From: Streptococcus cuniculipharyngis
Lineage (GTDB): Bacteria; Bacillota; Bacilli; Lactobacillales; Streptococcaceae
Direction: 5' to 3'
NCBI RefSeq assembly: GCF_007859195.1
Contig: NZ_VOHL01000003.1
Coordinates: forward strand, 1-64,000
Length of the DNA stretch: 64,000 nucleotides
Shown here: positions 29,065-38,030 of the stretch, piece by piece
Position numbering within the stretch: the stretch's first letter is position 1
Layout: every line of letters begins with the position of its first letter
Program-made: the position numbers and the translations under genes
The notes under the pieces: generated by a model
What the model was told of the DNA's origin: nothing
The model's database searches: none
The model's input: only the letters and a program-made list of their open reading frames with translations

Positions 29065-29703
29065 TTAGTGGGCTCCCTGACGTGTTAAGACTTTTTTCAC
29101 CGTCAATAGCATGATTTTCACATCTAAGGCTAAGGATATATTTTTAGCATAGTAAAGCTCCAACTCACAACGTTCAGGGTAGTAAACTTCACTACGTCCT
29201 GATACTTGCCACCAGCCTGTTGCCCCTGGTTTGACTGATAGCAACTCCTTTTGCTCCTCAGCAGTGTATTCGCTTAACTCATCCTCCAGGATAGGTCTTG
29301 GGCCAATAAAACTCATATCTCCTTTGAGAATATTGATAAATTGCGGAAATTCATCAATACTAGTTCGACGGATAAACGCTCCAATATTTGTCAATCTAGG
29401 GTCTTCTTCAGGGGCTAGTTTATAGCTATTATCAATGTATTTTTGATAAAGTTTCTTATCCGATTTGAGAATCTCCTCAGCATTAGGAACCATTGACCTA
29501 AATTTGATAATCTTAAAGGTCTTCCGATTTAAACCAAATCGCTCTTGGGTAAAGAAGATACTTCCAGAATAACCTTTAACCTTATAAATGATAAAAATGA
29601 CAATGAAACTAGGGATAAAGCCTAGCAAAATCCCTAACAAGGCAATAATAATATCTATTAGCCGCTTAACATAGTTAATGTAAATATTATTTAATACATT
29701 CAT
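29065..29703 (-). CDS. cpsE: Initiating undecaprenyl-phosphate sugar-phosphate transferase (short form)
   Basis: 212 aa. One N-terminal re-entrant membrane helix (about 10-38), then the bacterial sugar transferase domain: FKIIKFRSMV, DPRLTNIGAFIRRTSIDEFPQ and GDMSFIGPRP. It transfers the first sugar phosphate to the C55 carrier. It lacks the long N-terminal membrane part of pneumococcal WchA (about 455 aa), so it is the short monotopic type; the sugar (Gal or Glc) cannot be read from the sequence. AAGGAGACA lies before the ATG. Confidence 0.9.
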   Translation of the reverse strand: MNVLNNIYINYVKRLIDIIIALLGILLGFIPSFIVIFIIYKVKGYSGSIFFTQERFGLNRKTFKIIKFRSMVPNAEEILKSDKKLYQKYIDNSYKLAPEEDPRLTNIGAFIRRTSIDEFPQFINILKGDMSFIGPRPILEDELSEYTAEEQKELLSVKPGATGWWQVSGRSEVYYPERCELELYYAKNISLALDVKIMLLTVKKVLTRQGAH

Positions 29704-29730
29704 TGTCTCCTTCTTTCTAAGATACGTTTT

Positions 29731-30483
29731 CTAATCTTCTGAACGCTTTGCCTTCTTTTTCTTACGTTTTTGTTTCTTCTCTGCAGCCTTACCGTATTCA
29801 CCGTAACGACCGTAACCACCATAACCACCGTATGAACCATAAGAATCCAAGGTTGGATCAACCTTATTCAAAATAATCCCCAAGAACAGGGCACCACTTT
29901 GCTCCAGTTGTTCCTTGGCCTTTTGAACAAACTTGCGCTTGATACTACCCGATTCTGTCACCAAAATGCTGGCGTCACACTGTTTAGCAATGATAGCCGC
30001 ATCAATAACTAGACCAATTGGTGGAGAATCAATGATGACATAATCATACAAGTCACGTACCGTGTTTAGCATCGTTGTAAAATTGGTATTCTGCAAGAGA
30101 TTGGTTGGGTTAGGTGGTACCTTACCTGACGGGATGACCATAAGGTTTTCCACATTAGTATCACAAATGGCATCAGACAACTGACTATTACCTGATAGGT
30201 AGCTAGACAAGCCTGTAATCCGACTAGTCGCCTTAAAGGTTCCTGTCATGACCGAATTCCGGGTGTCGGCATCAATCAAGAGGGTTTTAAAACCAGCGCG
30301 AGCAAAAGAGATAGCTAGGTTGGTTGAGGTTGTTGATTTTCCTTCATTGGGTTGAACAGAACTAACAACAATAATTTTCAACTCCGTTCCGCTAAATTGA
30401 ATATTTGTTCGAATAGAATTATAATACTCTTCTGCTTTTTTAGCTAAGAGGGCCTTGCCTCTGACTAATTCTAACTGTGACAT
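29731..30483 (-). CDS. cpsD: Capsule tyrosine kinase Wze/CpsD
   Basis: 250 aa cytoplasmic BY-kinase. Walker [21 protein letters not shown] (about 42-61), Walker A' LLIDADTR and Walker [11 protein letters not shown] are intact. The C-terminus is a Tyr/Gly cluster ([17 protein letters not shown]) of autophosphorylation sites followed by a strongly basic tail. It works with CpsC, which supplies the activating membrane segment, and is dephosphorylated by CpsB. Confidence 0.96.
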   Translation of the reverse strand: MSQLELVRGKALLAKKAEEYYNSIRTNIQFSGTELKIIVVSSVQPNEGKSTTSTNLAISFARAGFKTLLIDADTRNSVMTGTFKATSRITGLSSYLSGNSQLSDAICDTNVENLMVIPSGKVPPNPTNLLQNTNFTTMLNTVRDLYDYVIIDSPPIGLVIDAAIIAKQCDASILVTESGSIKRKFVQKAKEQLEQSGALFLGIILNKVDPTLDSYGSYGGYGGYGRYGEYGKAAEKKQKRKKKKAKRSED

Positions 30484-30494
30484 AAATCCTCCTC

Positions 30495-31187
30495 TTACAA
30501 CTTATCAGTATCTGGAACCACACCAAGCAAGGTGATTCCCAAAACTTCTTCAACATCTTCTGGACGCTTAACACGGTCATCTAAAATCTCCATCAACAAG
30601 ACACTGATGACAGCTAATACACCACCAACCAAGGCACCCAAAACAACATTACGCTTGATATTTGGAGATGATGGTTCTTCAGAAGGCTCTGCCACTTCTA
30701 GAGTGGTCACATCTTCCACACGGGTAACGCTCTTGATTTTCTCTGCGGCAATCTCACGAATAGAGTTAGCCAAACTACTTGCCAGTTGTGGGTCCTTATC
30801 TTCAACCAAAATTGAAATCACCCGGGTATCTGTCGGAATTGAGACCTTAACCTTTTTCAACAGGTCTTCAACGTCCATAGACAGACCATTGTTGGCGATG
30901 ACTGCTGATAGCACATCATTTGACCGAATAATTTCCTTGTAGTCGTTAACCAAGTAATCACCCGCCTGCAAGTCCTGAGTTGTGATGTTATTGCTATTAG
31001 AATTCTGATTAACCACGTAAATACGAGTTACCGATGTGTATTCTGGTGTAATCAAGAAAAGACTGATTAACAAACCTGACAAGGCTCCAACAACAGCAAT
31101 TAAAGTAATCAGAAACTTATTGCTCCATAATTTTTTCAACAAATAAAGCACATCAATTTCTGCAGTTTGAGATGGTTGTGTATTCAT
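30495..31187 (-). CDS. cpsC: Capsule chain-length regulator Wzd/CpsC
   Basis: 230 aa. Two membrane helices (about 30-52 and 175-197) flank an extracellular Wzz-like domain; the second helix is followed by a cytoplasmic tail that contacts CpsD. Pro-rich SEEPSSPN lies before the second helix, as usual. It controls polymer length and attachment. Confidence 0.95.
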   Translation of the reverse strand: MNTQPSQTAEIDVLYLLKKLWSNKFLITLIAVVGALSGLLISLFLITPEYTSVTRIYVVNQNSNSNNITTQDLQAGDYLVNDYKEIIRSNDVLSAVIANNGLSMDVEDLLKKVKVSIPTDTRVISILVEDKDPQLASSLANSIREIAAEKIKSVTRVEDVTTLEVAEPSEEPSSPNIKRNVVLGALVGGVLAVISVLLMEILDDRVKRPEDVEEVLGITLLGVVPDTDKL

Positions 31188-31195
31188 TTTTACTC

Positions 31196-31927
31196 CTATA
31201 TAAATTTATTTTCTAGTAAGACGCTTGGGTTAACTTCAAATAGGTCCTGTGCTCGCTGACGCCCAAACTCTTTACGAATTAATTCTTGCGCTTCTTTCAT
31301 ATATGGGGGACGCTCTGTCAAATTGTGCATGTCACTGGCAACACAGTGGACCAAGTCTTCCTCTAAGAAATAGCGCGCCCGTTTTTTAAAAACCTTATGA
31401 CGGTCACCAAAGAATTTTGGCTTTAAAACATGATTGGAATTAATCTGAGTATAGCACCCCATGTTAATCAGCTCCTGTACCCGCTTTTTGTCAAATTCCA
31501 AAGCATTGTACCGCTCAATATGAGCAATCAAAGGGGTAATCCCCAGCAGAAGGACCTGGGTCAAGGCATTGTGCATGTCTTTCCAAGACGTTGTCATGCT
31601 GAACTCAATTAGGGCAAAACGTGTGCCCGCCATCGTAGGGACTGTCTGTTGCTCCAAACCTGCTTGAACGCGGTCAGAATAATAAAGTTCTCCACCATAC
31701 AGGAGGGTCAGGTCCGGCAACTGCTCAGCCACAGCCTCCTTGACAAGCTGGAAATTTGCCCAAATTTTTTCCTCAGGGGTTTCAAACATGCCTTTACGCC
31801 GATGAGATGTCGCTACAATGGTACGAACCCCCTGACGATAACTTTCCTTAATTAAGGCTAGGCTATCCTCCAAGGTTTTAGGCCCATCATCCACGTCAAA
31901 GATAATGTGCGAATGAACATCAATCAT
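31196..31927 (-). CDS. cpsB: Capsule phosphotyrosine phosphatase Wzh/CpsB
   Basis: 243 aa PHP-fold, manganese-dependent phosphatase. Metal ligands appear in IDVHSHIIFDVDDGP (residues 2-16), ATSHRRKG, IAHIERYN and ASDMHN. It removes phosphate from CpsD. The ATG directly follows the cpsA stop. Confidence 0.95.
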   Translation of the reverse strand: MIDVHSHIIFDVDDGPKTLEDSLALIKESYRQGVRTIVATSHRRKGMFETPEEKIWANFQLVKEAVAEQLPDLTLLYGGELYYSDRVQAGLEQQTVPTMAGTRFALIEFSMTTSWKDMHNALTQVLLLGITPLIAHIERYNALEFDKKRVQELINMGCYTQINSNHVLKPKFFGDRHKVFKKRARYFLEEDLVHCVASDMHNLTERPPYMKEAQELIRKEFGRQRAQDLFEVNPSVLLENKFI

Positions 31928-33382
31928 CTACCTACCCTCCATTGTATCTTGTATTGCTTGCTTAACAGTCGCTAGACTGTTGTCATCAATGGTCATCATG
32001 TACAGACTAGCATTTGGCATTGCGTAGGAAGTCAATTGCCCTGTTGAACCAGTTCCCGTTAGGGCTTGAGAAACGACTGTGTAACTCTGACCAGATTTCA
32101 ACTGGTTATTAGCCAAGGACATCATGGTTGGCAAAGGCATATTGGTCTGTACCGAACTTCCCAAACCATTGATAATATTAGAGAAATTTGACAGGGAATT
32201 AACTGATACTAGCTTGTTAATCACCGCAGCAATAACCTTTTCTTGGTTTTTACCACGATCATTATCCCCATTTGCCAATGAATAACGTTCACGAACAAAG
32301 GCCAGAGCCTGCTCAGAGTTGAGGCTGACATTGCCGACTGGGAAACTATACTTGCTATTAGTCCAACTCGTAAAGGCCTGGTCATTATAGACCTCAATCC
32401 CTCCGACTAAGTCAATCAAGGTCAAGAAAGAGGTAAAGTTGATACGAGCATAATAATCCAACTTAATGCCATAGAGATTTTCCAGGGTTTTCATGGATGT
32501 TTCCACACCGTAAATCCCCGCATGGGTCAGCTTATCATACTGATTGTTTCCCCCATCAGGAATTTGAACGTAGGCATCTCGAGGAGTGGTGGTCAATAGG
32601 ACCTTATTGGTGTTTTGATTGACCGTCATGATGATGTTAACATCTGAACGCGATACCGATGAGATGGGGCCGTAAGTGTCAATCCCACTGATATAAATAT
32701 TGAAGACCCCTGCATTCGTTTGTGTATCTGTAGTTGGTGGGGTGATTTCTTTTTTCACCTTGTAGCTATAAATGGTTTTAATCTTAGTCGCATAATCGTC
32801 TTCCAACAAACTCATGTAAGCACTGTTTAAAACCATTGCCTTGCTGGCCCCCGTGGTCAGCTTATTATAGGCTTCTGAATAAGAATCAACCTCTTGGGGA
32901 GTGAGGCTAATCCCTTTTTCTTCCTGTAATTGGCCTAATAAGGACTCAATATTGGTCCTATCCTTGGCCACTGGCGCTTGTATTTCCGTCACTTGTGAGA
33001 CATCTGTTATCTCGCTATCTGCCGGAACCACCACGCTCATTTCTACTTCAGAAAACGAGGCTGTTTGATTGAGTTTTCCGGTCACATCAATCGTCGATTT
33101 AAAGAAGAACAGCGTCACCAAACCAATTAGGGTAACGACCGTCAGTAAGACCGTCGTTATACGACTGGCCTTTTTTAAGAGAATCAGGACTAAACCTAAT
33201 AAAAATACAATCAACAGGACAACTGTATAAATCACATTGACCTGACTAAAATCTAAAAATTGATAGGAATACATGGTGAAAATCACCATTAAAGCAACGA
33301 TTGTGTAAACCAATAAGAGCGCCAAATTGGCTACTCCCCAGGCTGATAATCTCTTGCGACTCCTACTTCTTCTACTTGCCAT
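31928..33382 (-). CDS. cpsA: LytR-CpsA-Psr protein Wzg/CpsA
   Basis: 484 aa. A basic N-terminus, three membrane helices (about 15-100), an extracellular accessory domain, and the LCP catalytic domain (about 235-400) with DVNIIMTVN, TTPRDAYVQIPD, and the Arg-rich FVRERYSLANGDNDRGKNQ. LCP proteins attach capsule to peptidoglycan from the C55 carrier. First gene of the operon, behind a strong promoter. Confidence 0.96.
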   Translation of the reverse strand: MASRRSRSRKRLSAWGVANLALLLVYTIVALMVIFTMYSYQFLDFSQVNVIYTVVLLIVFLLGLVLILLKKASRITTVLLTVVTLIGLVTLFFFKSTIDVTGKLNQTASFSEVEMSVVVPADSEITDVSQVTEIQAPVAKDRTNIESLLGQLQEEKGISLTPQEVDSYSEAYNKLTTGASKAMVLNSAYMSLLEDDYATKIKTIYSYKVKKEITPPTTDTQTNAGVFNIYISGIDTYGPISSVSRSDVNIIMTVNQNTNKVLLTTTPRDAYVQIPDGGNNQYDKLTHAGIYGVETSMKTLENLYGIKLDYYARINFTSFLTLIDLVGGIEVYNDQAFTSWTNSKYSFPVGNVSLNSEQALAFVRERYSLANGDNDRGKNQEKVIAAVINKLVSVNSLSNFSNIINGLGSSVQTNMPLPTMMSLANNQLKSGQSYTVVSQALTGTGSTGQLTSYAMPNASLYMMTIDDNSLATVKQAIQDTMEGR

Positions 33383-33433
33383 GTTCAGTTCCTTAATTTA
33401 CTAAATCTTAATTATTCCTTAAAGTATCGCTTA

Positions 33434-33462
33434 ATTATATCATATTCACTTTGTTTTTTCAA
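33434..33462 (-). promoter_or_regulatory. Capsule operon promoter
   Basis: Minus strand TTGAAA (33462-33457) and TATAAT (33439-33434), 17-nt spacer; start predicted near 33427, leader about 45 nt. Confidence 0.85.
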
Positions 33463-33510
33463 TTTATAGCCTTTTTATCATCCTTTTTCTTCTCTCATCA
33501 AGATGACATG

Positions 33511-33519
33511 TGATAAAAT
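33511..33519 (+). promoter_or_regulatory. Extended -10 promoter of cpsY, leaderless type
   Basis: TGATAAAAT then AGAAAC then ATG 33526. No ribosome site fits between. An 18-nt stretch (TGTGATAAAATAGAAACA) is shared with the DUF3013 gene promoter near 41626-41645 on the minus strand. Confidence 0.65.
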
Positions 33520-33525
33520 AGAAAC

Positions 33526-34440
33526 ATGCGTATTCAACAACTTCATTACATCATCAAAATCGTCGAAACTGGCAGTATCAACGAAGCTGCCAAGCAGCTC
33601 TTTATTACCCAGCCCAGCCTATCTCACGCTGTTCGTGAATTGGAGCAGGAGATGGGGATTGAGATTTTCATTCGTCATTCTAAGGGCATTACCTTGACCC
33701 GCGACGGTGTCGAGTTTCTCTCCTATGCTCGGCAGGTCGTTGAGCAAACCTCACTCTTGGAAGAACGGTACAAGAACAAAACAGCCAACCGGGAACTCTT
33801 CAGTGTTTCCTCTCAGCACTATTCTTTCGTGGTTAATGCCTTCGTGGCCCTACTGAAAGGGATTGACATGAGCCAGTATGAGCTTTTTTTACGCGAAACC
33901 AGAACCTGGGAAATCATTGACGATGTGAAAAATTTTCGCTCAGAGATTGGTGTCCTTTTTCTCAACAATTATAACCGTGATGTCCTAACCAAGATGTTTG
34001 ATGACAACCAACTGACCTACACCAGTCTCTTCAAGGCCCATCCCCATATCTTTGTCAGCAAAGACAATCCCTTGGCCAACCGTCAACAGGTCAGCCTTGA
34101 TGAATTGGCTGATTTTCCCTATCTCAGCTATGACCAAGGTTTCCATAACTCCTTCTATTTTTCAGAAGAAATCATGTCACAACTCTCCCATAAAAAGTCA
34201 ATCGTGGTCAGTGACCGTGCCACCCTCTTCAACCTGATGATTGGTCTGGATGGCTATACCTTGGCAACTGGGATTCTCAATAGCAACCTCAACGACCACA
34301 ATATCGTTTCCATCCCTCTTGATGTTGACGATGAAATTGAGATTGTTTATCTTAAACACCAAAAAGCCAATCTCTCAAAAATGGGCGAAAAATTTCTTCA
34401 TTTTCTCCTTGAAGAAGTGCCTGACCCGACCAGTCTCTAA
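33526..34440 (+). CDS. cpsY: LysR-family regulator, CpsY/MtaR-type, divergent from the capsule operon
   Basis: 304 aa. N-terminal winged HTH (MRIQQLHYIIKIVETGSINE, then AAKQLFITQPSLSHAVRELE; residues 1-58) and a C-terminal periplasmic-binding-like effector domain. CpsY sits divergently next to cpsA in group B Streptococcus, and relatives (MtaR, MetR-like) control methionine uptake and resistance to neutrophil killing rather than capsule itself. Which target applies here cannot be seen. One of few plus-strand genes; shares a bidirectional terminator with rpmH. Confidence 0.85.
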   Translation: MRIQQLHYIIKIVETGSINEAAKQLFITQPSLSHAVRELEQEMGIEIFIRHSKGITLTRDGVEFLSYARQVVEQTSLLEERYKNKTANRELFSVSSQHYSFVVNAFVALLKGIDMSQYELFLRETRTWEIIDDVKNFRSEIGVLFLNNYNRDVLTKMFDDNQLTYTSLFKAHPHIFVSKDNPLANRQQVSLDELADFPYLSYDQGFHNSFYFSEEIMSQLSHKKSIVVSDRATLFNLMIGLDGYTLATGILNSNLNDHNIVSIPLDVDDEIEIVYLKHQKANLSKMGEKFLHFLLEEVPDPTSL

Positions 34441-34456
34441 GCTAAACGAATAACAC

Positions 34457-34493
34457 AAAAAAACCAACAGACTCGAGTTACTGTTGGTTTTTC
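34457..34493. terminator. Bidirectional terminator between cpsY and rpmH
   Basis: Perfect stem AACCAACAG / CTGTTGGTT with a 10-nt loop, flanked by an A run on the left and a T run on the right, so it works for both converging genes. Confidence 0.9.
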
Positions 34494-34498
34494 TTATC

Positions 34499-34633
34499 TT
34501 ATGCAGATAAAACTTTACGTCCTTTACGACGACGGCTTGCTAATACGCGACGACCGTTTTTAGTTGACATACGGTGACGGAAACCGTGTTTACGTTGACG
34601 ACGAATTTTACTTGGTTGATAAGTACGTTTCAC
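34499..34633 (-). CDS. rpmH: Ribosomal protein bL34
   Basis: 44 aa with a GTG start, preceded by an excellent AGGAGGT at 7-nt spacing. Sequence [20 protein letters not shown] and the rest is the universal L34 pattern (very basic, ending RKGRKVLSA). Component of the 50S subunit. Its promoter lies at the end of the upstream DUF3021 gene. Confidence 0.98.
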
Positions 34634-34707
34634 GATTTGGACCTCCTCATAGATTTTCGTATAGGTTTAGCCGGCTATTGTTGATCAGATACTAAACATA
34701 CCATATC

Positions 34708-34736
34708 ATTTTATCTCAAAAGATTGGCCTTGTCAA
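34708..34736 (-). promoter_or_regulatory. Promoter of rpmH
   Basis: Minus strand TTGACA (34736-34731), 17-nt spacer, TAAAAT (34713-34708). The -35 overlaps the DUF3021 stop codon, so no terminator separates the two genes. Confidence 0.75.
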
Positions 34737-35113
34737 GCTCTTTCTTTCAAATGCTGGTTAATCTTTTTGGCCTTAGCCAGACCATAAACAAACAAAATTC
34801 CCCAAATGATGAGATAAGTGATGAAAAAGTTGACGATAAAATCGGCGAAACTAGCTAGATTTACCCAACCATTATAGACATTCATCCCACCAATCAAGAG
34901 AAAGAGGGCCAGGCAGTGAAGAAACGAACGCAGCCACAAACTCCATTTTTCAATATCGTAAACCAAACTGACCACGCCAATCAGGGCACTGACTAGACTG
35001 ACACTGAGTACATTGCTCACGCTAGGGACTAATTGGAAAGTCACCAACTGCCACAAAAAGACGAATGAGCCAATGCCCACACCAACTGAAGCTGCTACCA
35101 CTATTTTTTTCAT
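34733..35113 (-). CDS. DUF3021 membrane protein, partner of the LytTR regulator
   Basis: 126 aa with four predicted membrane helices and a basic tail (KAKKINQHLKERA). It overlaps the LytTR gene by 4 nt (ATGA type). In streptococcal LytTR regulatory systems the small membrane protein holds its cognate DNA-binding partner inactive at the membrane (HdrM/HdrR and BrsM/BrsR of S. mutans). Role here by analogy. Confidence 0.82.
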   Translation of the reverse strand: MKKIVVAASVGVGIGSFVFLWQLVTFQLVPSVSNVLSVSLVSALIGVVSLVYDIEKWSLWLRSFLHCLALFLLIGGMNVYNGWVNLASFADFIVNFFITYLIIWGILFVYGLAKAKKINQHLKERA

Positions 35114-35553
35114 ATTCCTAAGGTCCTTTCTAAATTCTTGACATAACGACGACTAACTGAGGTTTTCAAGCCCTTGCTTAAATGAGCCAAGAGATTGCCT
35201 GAAAAACTGGCCTCCAAACTTTTGAGATGATTGATGTTAATAATGGTCTGCCGTGAAATCTGCACAAAGTCTGCCACATTCAACCGCTCCTTAAAGCGAT
35301 AAAGACGGTCTTTTAACTCAAAACGCTGGCTGGTCGGCTCCACAACCAAACGATCAGCCACCACTTCTACCAAAATCACATCTGCTTGAGCCAGCAAAAT
35401 AATGCGATCGTCAACCTTAATGGCTAACTTATCCAACTGACCAAAGGTTTCCAAATAAGCCACTAAAGCTGCCACCTCTTGGTCATAGGCTTGTTTAGAG
35501 AGGGTTATGAGTAACTCCTCTTGGTCCAAATCTTGTTCAAATCTCCATTTCAT
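35110..35553 (-). CDS. LytTR-domain DNA-binding regulator
   Basis: 147 aa from ATG 35553, which has AAAGGAG 6 nt upstream; the frame is open to 35586 without a site. The C-terminal ~95 residues are a LytTR domain (ILVEVVADRLVVEP, then LNVADFVQISRQTIININHL, SRRYVKNLERTLGI). There is no receiver domain, so it is not a two-component regulator but the DNA-binding half of a LytTR/DUF3021 pair. Extended -10 TGCTATGAT lies upstream. Confidence 0.88.
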   Translation of the reverse strand: MKWRFEQDLDQEELLITLSKQAYDQEVAALVAYLETFGQLDKLAIKVDDRIILLAQADVILVEVVADRLVVEPTSQRFELKDRLYRFKERLNVADFVQISRQTIININHLKSLEASFSGNLLAHLSKGLKTSVSRRYVKNLERTLGI

Positions 35554-35664
35554 TGATTTCTCCTTTCCCTTATGTACTCTTATCATAGCATGATTAGTAA
35601 CTCTTGTGGGCCAATCCTTGCCAAGTGGTTAAAAAAGACTGGTCAAAGGTCCTTATCTGCAAAC

Positions 35665-35695
35665 AAAAAGAGGATTGGTTGCTTCAATCCTCTTT
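35665..35695 (-). terminator. Terminator of khpB
   Basis: Perfect 11-bp stem AAAGAGGATTG / CAATCCTCTTT with a 7-nt loop, T run following on the minus strand, 5 nt after the khpB stop. Confidence 0.92.
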
Positions 35696-35700
35696 ATTCT

Positions 35701-36747
35701 CTACTGGTCAGCTAGGGTCACCACCACATAGCGATTGGGGTCACTACCCTCTGAATAACTAACAACACCATCCATCTTAGCAATGGTCTTATGAACAATT
35801 TTACGTTCCTGATTGCTCATTGAATCCATGACATAGTCCTCGCCTGAACTTAGTACCCGCTGGGCAATTTTTTGCGTGAACTCAATCAGGGTTTCCATGC
35901 GATGTTCAACATAGTCATGGACATTGATGGACACTGCAAAATGACGGGCATAGCGGTCATACAAGAAATTCTGCGCTAGCAACTGAAGAGACTTCAAGAC
36001 CTTACCATGGTAGCCAATCACGCGCCCTGCCTCTGGTGTTTCAATCTGAAGGCTGATTTGTCGACGGTCATACTTCACATCTAGGCTAGCATCTACATCC
36101 ATCTCATAGATAATCTGTTTAACATAGTCGGCCACCTCCTGGGCTGCCTCTTCTATCTTAACCTGACCGATTTCTTGACCTTCTTCAACAAGATGACCCG
36201 TCTCAGAACTCAACATTTCCCCACTAGATACTGACGCCTCTGCGACCGAATCAGGCACCAACTCAAGAGCCGTAACCACTTCGGGCTTTAACACCTCCGA
36301 AGAGAGCTCCTCTGATTTTCCAAGCTCCTCAACTGGTGCCGGCTCCGCCTCTACCAAGTCCTTGTCAAAATCTAGACCTAGAGCATCCTTCAACATTGAT
36401 TTCGAGAAAATTTTCGATTCTGATAGGTTTTCCTCCTTCACCTTATCAACCAATTCTCCCCGCTCTTCCAAGCGCTTAATAATGCTAGTCACCTTCCGTA
36501 ACTCTTTCGTATCACCAAAGGTTTGTGATAAATCAGGCTTATCCTTTTTAGTCGCCTGCAAATGATCAGCTAAAGCTACCGGGCTAATGGGTTCCATGTC
36601 AACCTGGGCAGGTTTTTTACCAAAACCAAGGAAACCTTTCTTCTCCCGCGAAAGAACTTGAATATGGGCCTTAATCCGAGAAATCTTCAACTCTTTTAGC
36701 CCCTTATCAATTGCCTCTTCAACAGTACTTCCTGTGAATACTACCAT
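35701..36747 (-). CDS. khpB: RNA-binding protein KhpB (Jag/EloR)
   Basis: 348 aa from ATG 36747 (AAGGAG upstream; a GTG at 36792 lies inside yidC and is rejected). Jag_N domain (about 1-50: MVVFTGSTVEEAIDKGLKEL), a long acidic Glu/Ser-rich linker (about 60-195), a KH-II domain (about 195-275, with VIGYHGKVLKSLQLLAQ) and a C-terminal R3H domain. With KhpA it controls cell elongation and division in pneumococcus. It follows yidC, the conserved rnpA-yidC-khpB order. Confidence 0.93.
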   Translation of the reverse strand: MVVFTGSTVEEAIDKGLKELKISRIKAHIQVLSREKKGFLGFGKKPAQVDMEPISPVALADHLQATKKDKPDLSQTFGDTKELRKVTSIIKRLEERGELVDKVKEENLSESKIFSKSMLKDALGLDFDKDLVEAEPAPVEELGKSEELSSEVLKPEVVTALELVPDSVAEASVSSGEMLSSETGHLVEEGQEIGQVKIEEAAQEVADYVKQIIYEMDVDASLDVKYDRRQISLQIETPEAGRVIGYHGKVLKSLQLLAQNFLYDRYARHFAVSINVHDYVEHRMETLIEFTQKIAQRVLSSGEDYVMDSMSNQERKIVHKTIAKMDGVVSYSEGSDPNRYVVVTLADQ

Positions 36748-36757
36748 GATTGTCTCC

Positions 36758-37573
36758 TTATTTCTTTCTCTTCTGTGCTTTTTTCTTGGCACGTCTGATT
36801 TTCATTGTTTTTTCTTTCTCTTCCTGGGCCAAACGCTGGCGCTCAGCAATTATTTTAAAGGGGTTATTCAACAACAAAATTTGGAAAACTTGATAAGCAT
36901 TAGATACTGTCCAATAAAGAACAACCCCACTAGCTAGATTGAAACTAATGAGCAAAATCATCACTGGCATCATATAGGTCATGGCTGTCATGACACTATT
37001 TTTCTCAATAGCTGATCTGGTCGTCAACCAAGATGATAAAAAAGTTAAAGCAGCGGCTAAAAGCGGTAGAATAAAATAGGGGTCAGGTTTCGCAATCTCT
37101 GTCCACAGAAAAGACCCCGTCTTCAAGAAATCCACCCGTGTCAGAGCCTGATAAAGGGCCAGGAGTACTGGCATCTGAATCAACAACGGTAGCAAACTGG
37201 CATAAGGATTGACCCCGTGTTCCTGATAAAGGGCCTGACTGGCTTCGGCCAGACGTAAACGGCTATCCGTATCCTTGCCTGGATATTGTGCTTGGAGGGC
37301 CCGCAACTGGGGTTGTAAATCCTGCATTTTTTGGCTAGATTTTTGTTGCATATTAAAGAGTGGAAGAAGCACTGTCCTAATCAACAAGGTAAAAAGCACA
37401 ATCCCTAACCAAATTTGGCCACCAAATGACAGGGCCTGAATCCCCTGGGCAAAGAAATAAACAAATTTTTCCCACAGACTAGCCGACTGGGGCGAAATCC
37501 TGCCCTGACCACAAGCCGATAGCAGAAGGAGACTTGCTCCCAAAACTGCACTAAGCTTTACTTTCCGTTTCAT
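36758..37573 (-). CDS. yidC: Membrane protein insertase YidC (lipoprotein form)
   Basis: 271 aa. Lipoprotein signal peptide with lipobox LLSAC (Cys21), then the five-helix Oxa1 core and a basic C-terminal tail ([17 protein letters not shown]) that can bind ribosomes. It inserts membrane proteins with or without Sec. Overlaps rnpA by 23 nt. Confidence 0.95.
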   Translation of the reverse strand: MKRKVKLSAVLGASLLLLSACGQGRISPQSASLWEKFVYFFAQGIQALSFGGQIWLGIVLFTLLIRTVLLPLFNMQQKSSQKMQDLQPQLRALQAQYPGKDTDSRLRLAEASQALYQEHGVNPYASLLPLLIQMPVLLALYQALTRVDFLKTGSFLWTEIAKPDPYFILPLLAAALTFLSSWLTTRSAIEKNSVMTAMTYMMPVMILLISFNLASGVVLYWTVSNAYQVFQILLLNNPFKIIAERQRLAQEEKEKTMKIRRAKKKAQKRKK

Positions 37574-37916
37574 CTTCCAATCCTTCCTGATAAAGTTTCG
37601 CTAATTTCAAAACATGGAGGAGATTTTGTCGTATCTCCTGATGAGTCAATTCCTCAACACCCTTTCGTGCAATCACAACAAAATCATAGGGGCGCAGATG
37701 AGCACTAAAATCCTGTAAGAGATGGCGTAATTGACGTTTTATCGCGTTTCGAACGACCGCATTGCCTAATTTTTTACTTACAGATAGGCCGACACGAAAA
37801 TGTGGCTGCTCCTTTTCCAAAAAATAGACCACAAACTTTCGATTAGCCAGGCTGGTTCCCTGCCGAAAAATCATCTCAAAGTCTCGTTCTGTCTTTACCC
37901 GATAACTCTTTCTCAA
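37551..37916 (-). CDS. rnpA: Ribonuclease P protein component
   Basis: 121 aa, TTG start preceded by GGAG at 7 nt. Family motif pattern [22 protein letters not shown], and the RNR-type RNA-binding segment [16 protein letters not shown] are present. It is the protein subunit of RNase P, which matures tRNA 5' ends. Confidence 0.95.
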   Translation of the reverse strand: MRKSYRVKTERDFEMIFRQGTSLANRKFVVYFLEKEQPHFRVGLSVSKKLGNAVVRNAIKRQLRHLLQDFSAHLRPYDFVVIARKGVEELTHQEIRQNLLHVLKLAKLYQEGLEDETESKA

Positions 37917-37947
37917 ACTATCACTCCAACTATTCTAAGGTTACTCT

Positions 37948-37956
37948 ATTATACCA
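37948..37956 (-). promoter_or_regulatory. Extended -10 promoter of rnpA
   Basis: TGGTATAAT on the minus strand (37956-37948). Just upstream is an inverted repeat TTGTGG-6nt-CCACAA. No good -35. Confidence 0.6.
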
Positions 37957-37996
37957 TATTTGTGGAAAAAGCCACAAGGACAGGGATAAATTAACA

Positions 37997-38030
37997 AACA
38001 GCCTCCTTAACAAAACTAAGAAGGCTGTTG
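37997..38030 (-). terminator. Hairpin at the end of the LacI-family gene
   Basis: Long stem AACAGCCT(T/C)CTTA / TAAG(G/A)AGGCTGTT; the following T content on the minus strand is modest (TGTTAATTTAT), so this is a weaker terminator. It includes the stop codon. Confidence 0.6.

Noticed and set aside
37961..37969. DnaA-box-like TGTGGAAAA near rnpA
   Set aside because: Single site, no cluster or AT-rich unwinding region, no dnaA or dnaN nearby; not an origin.
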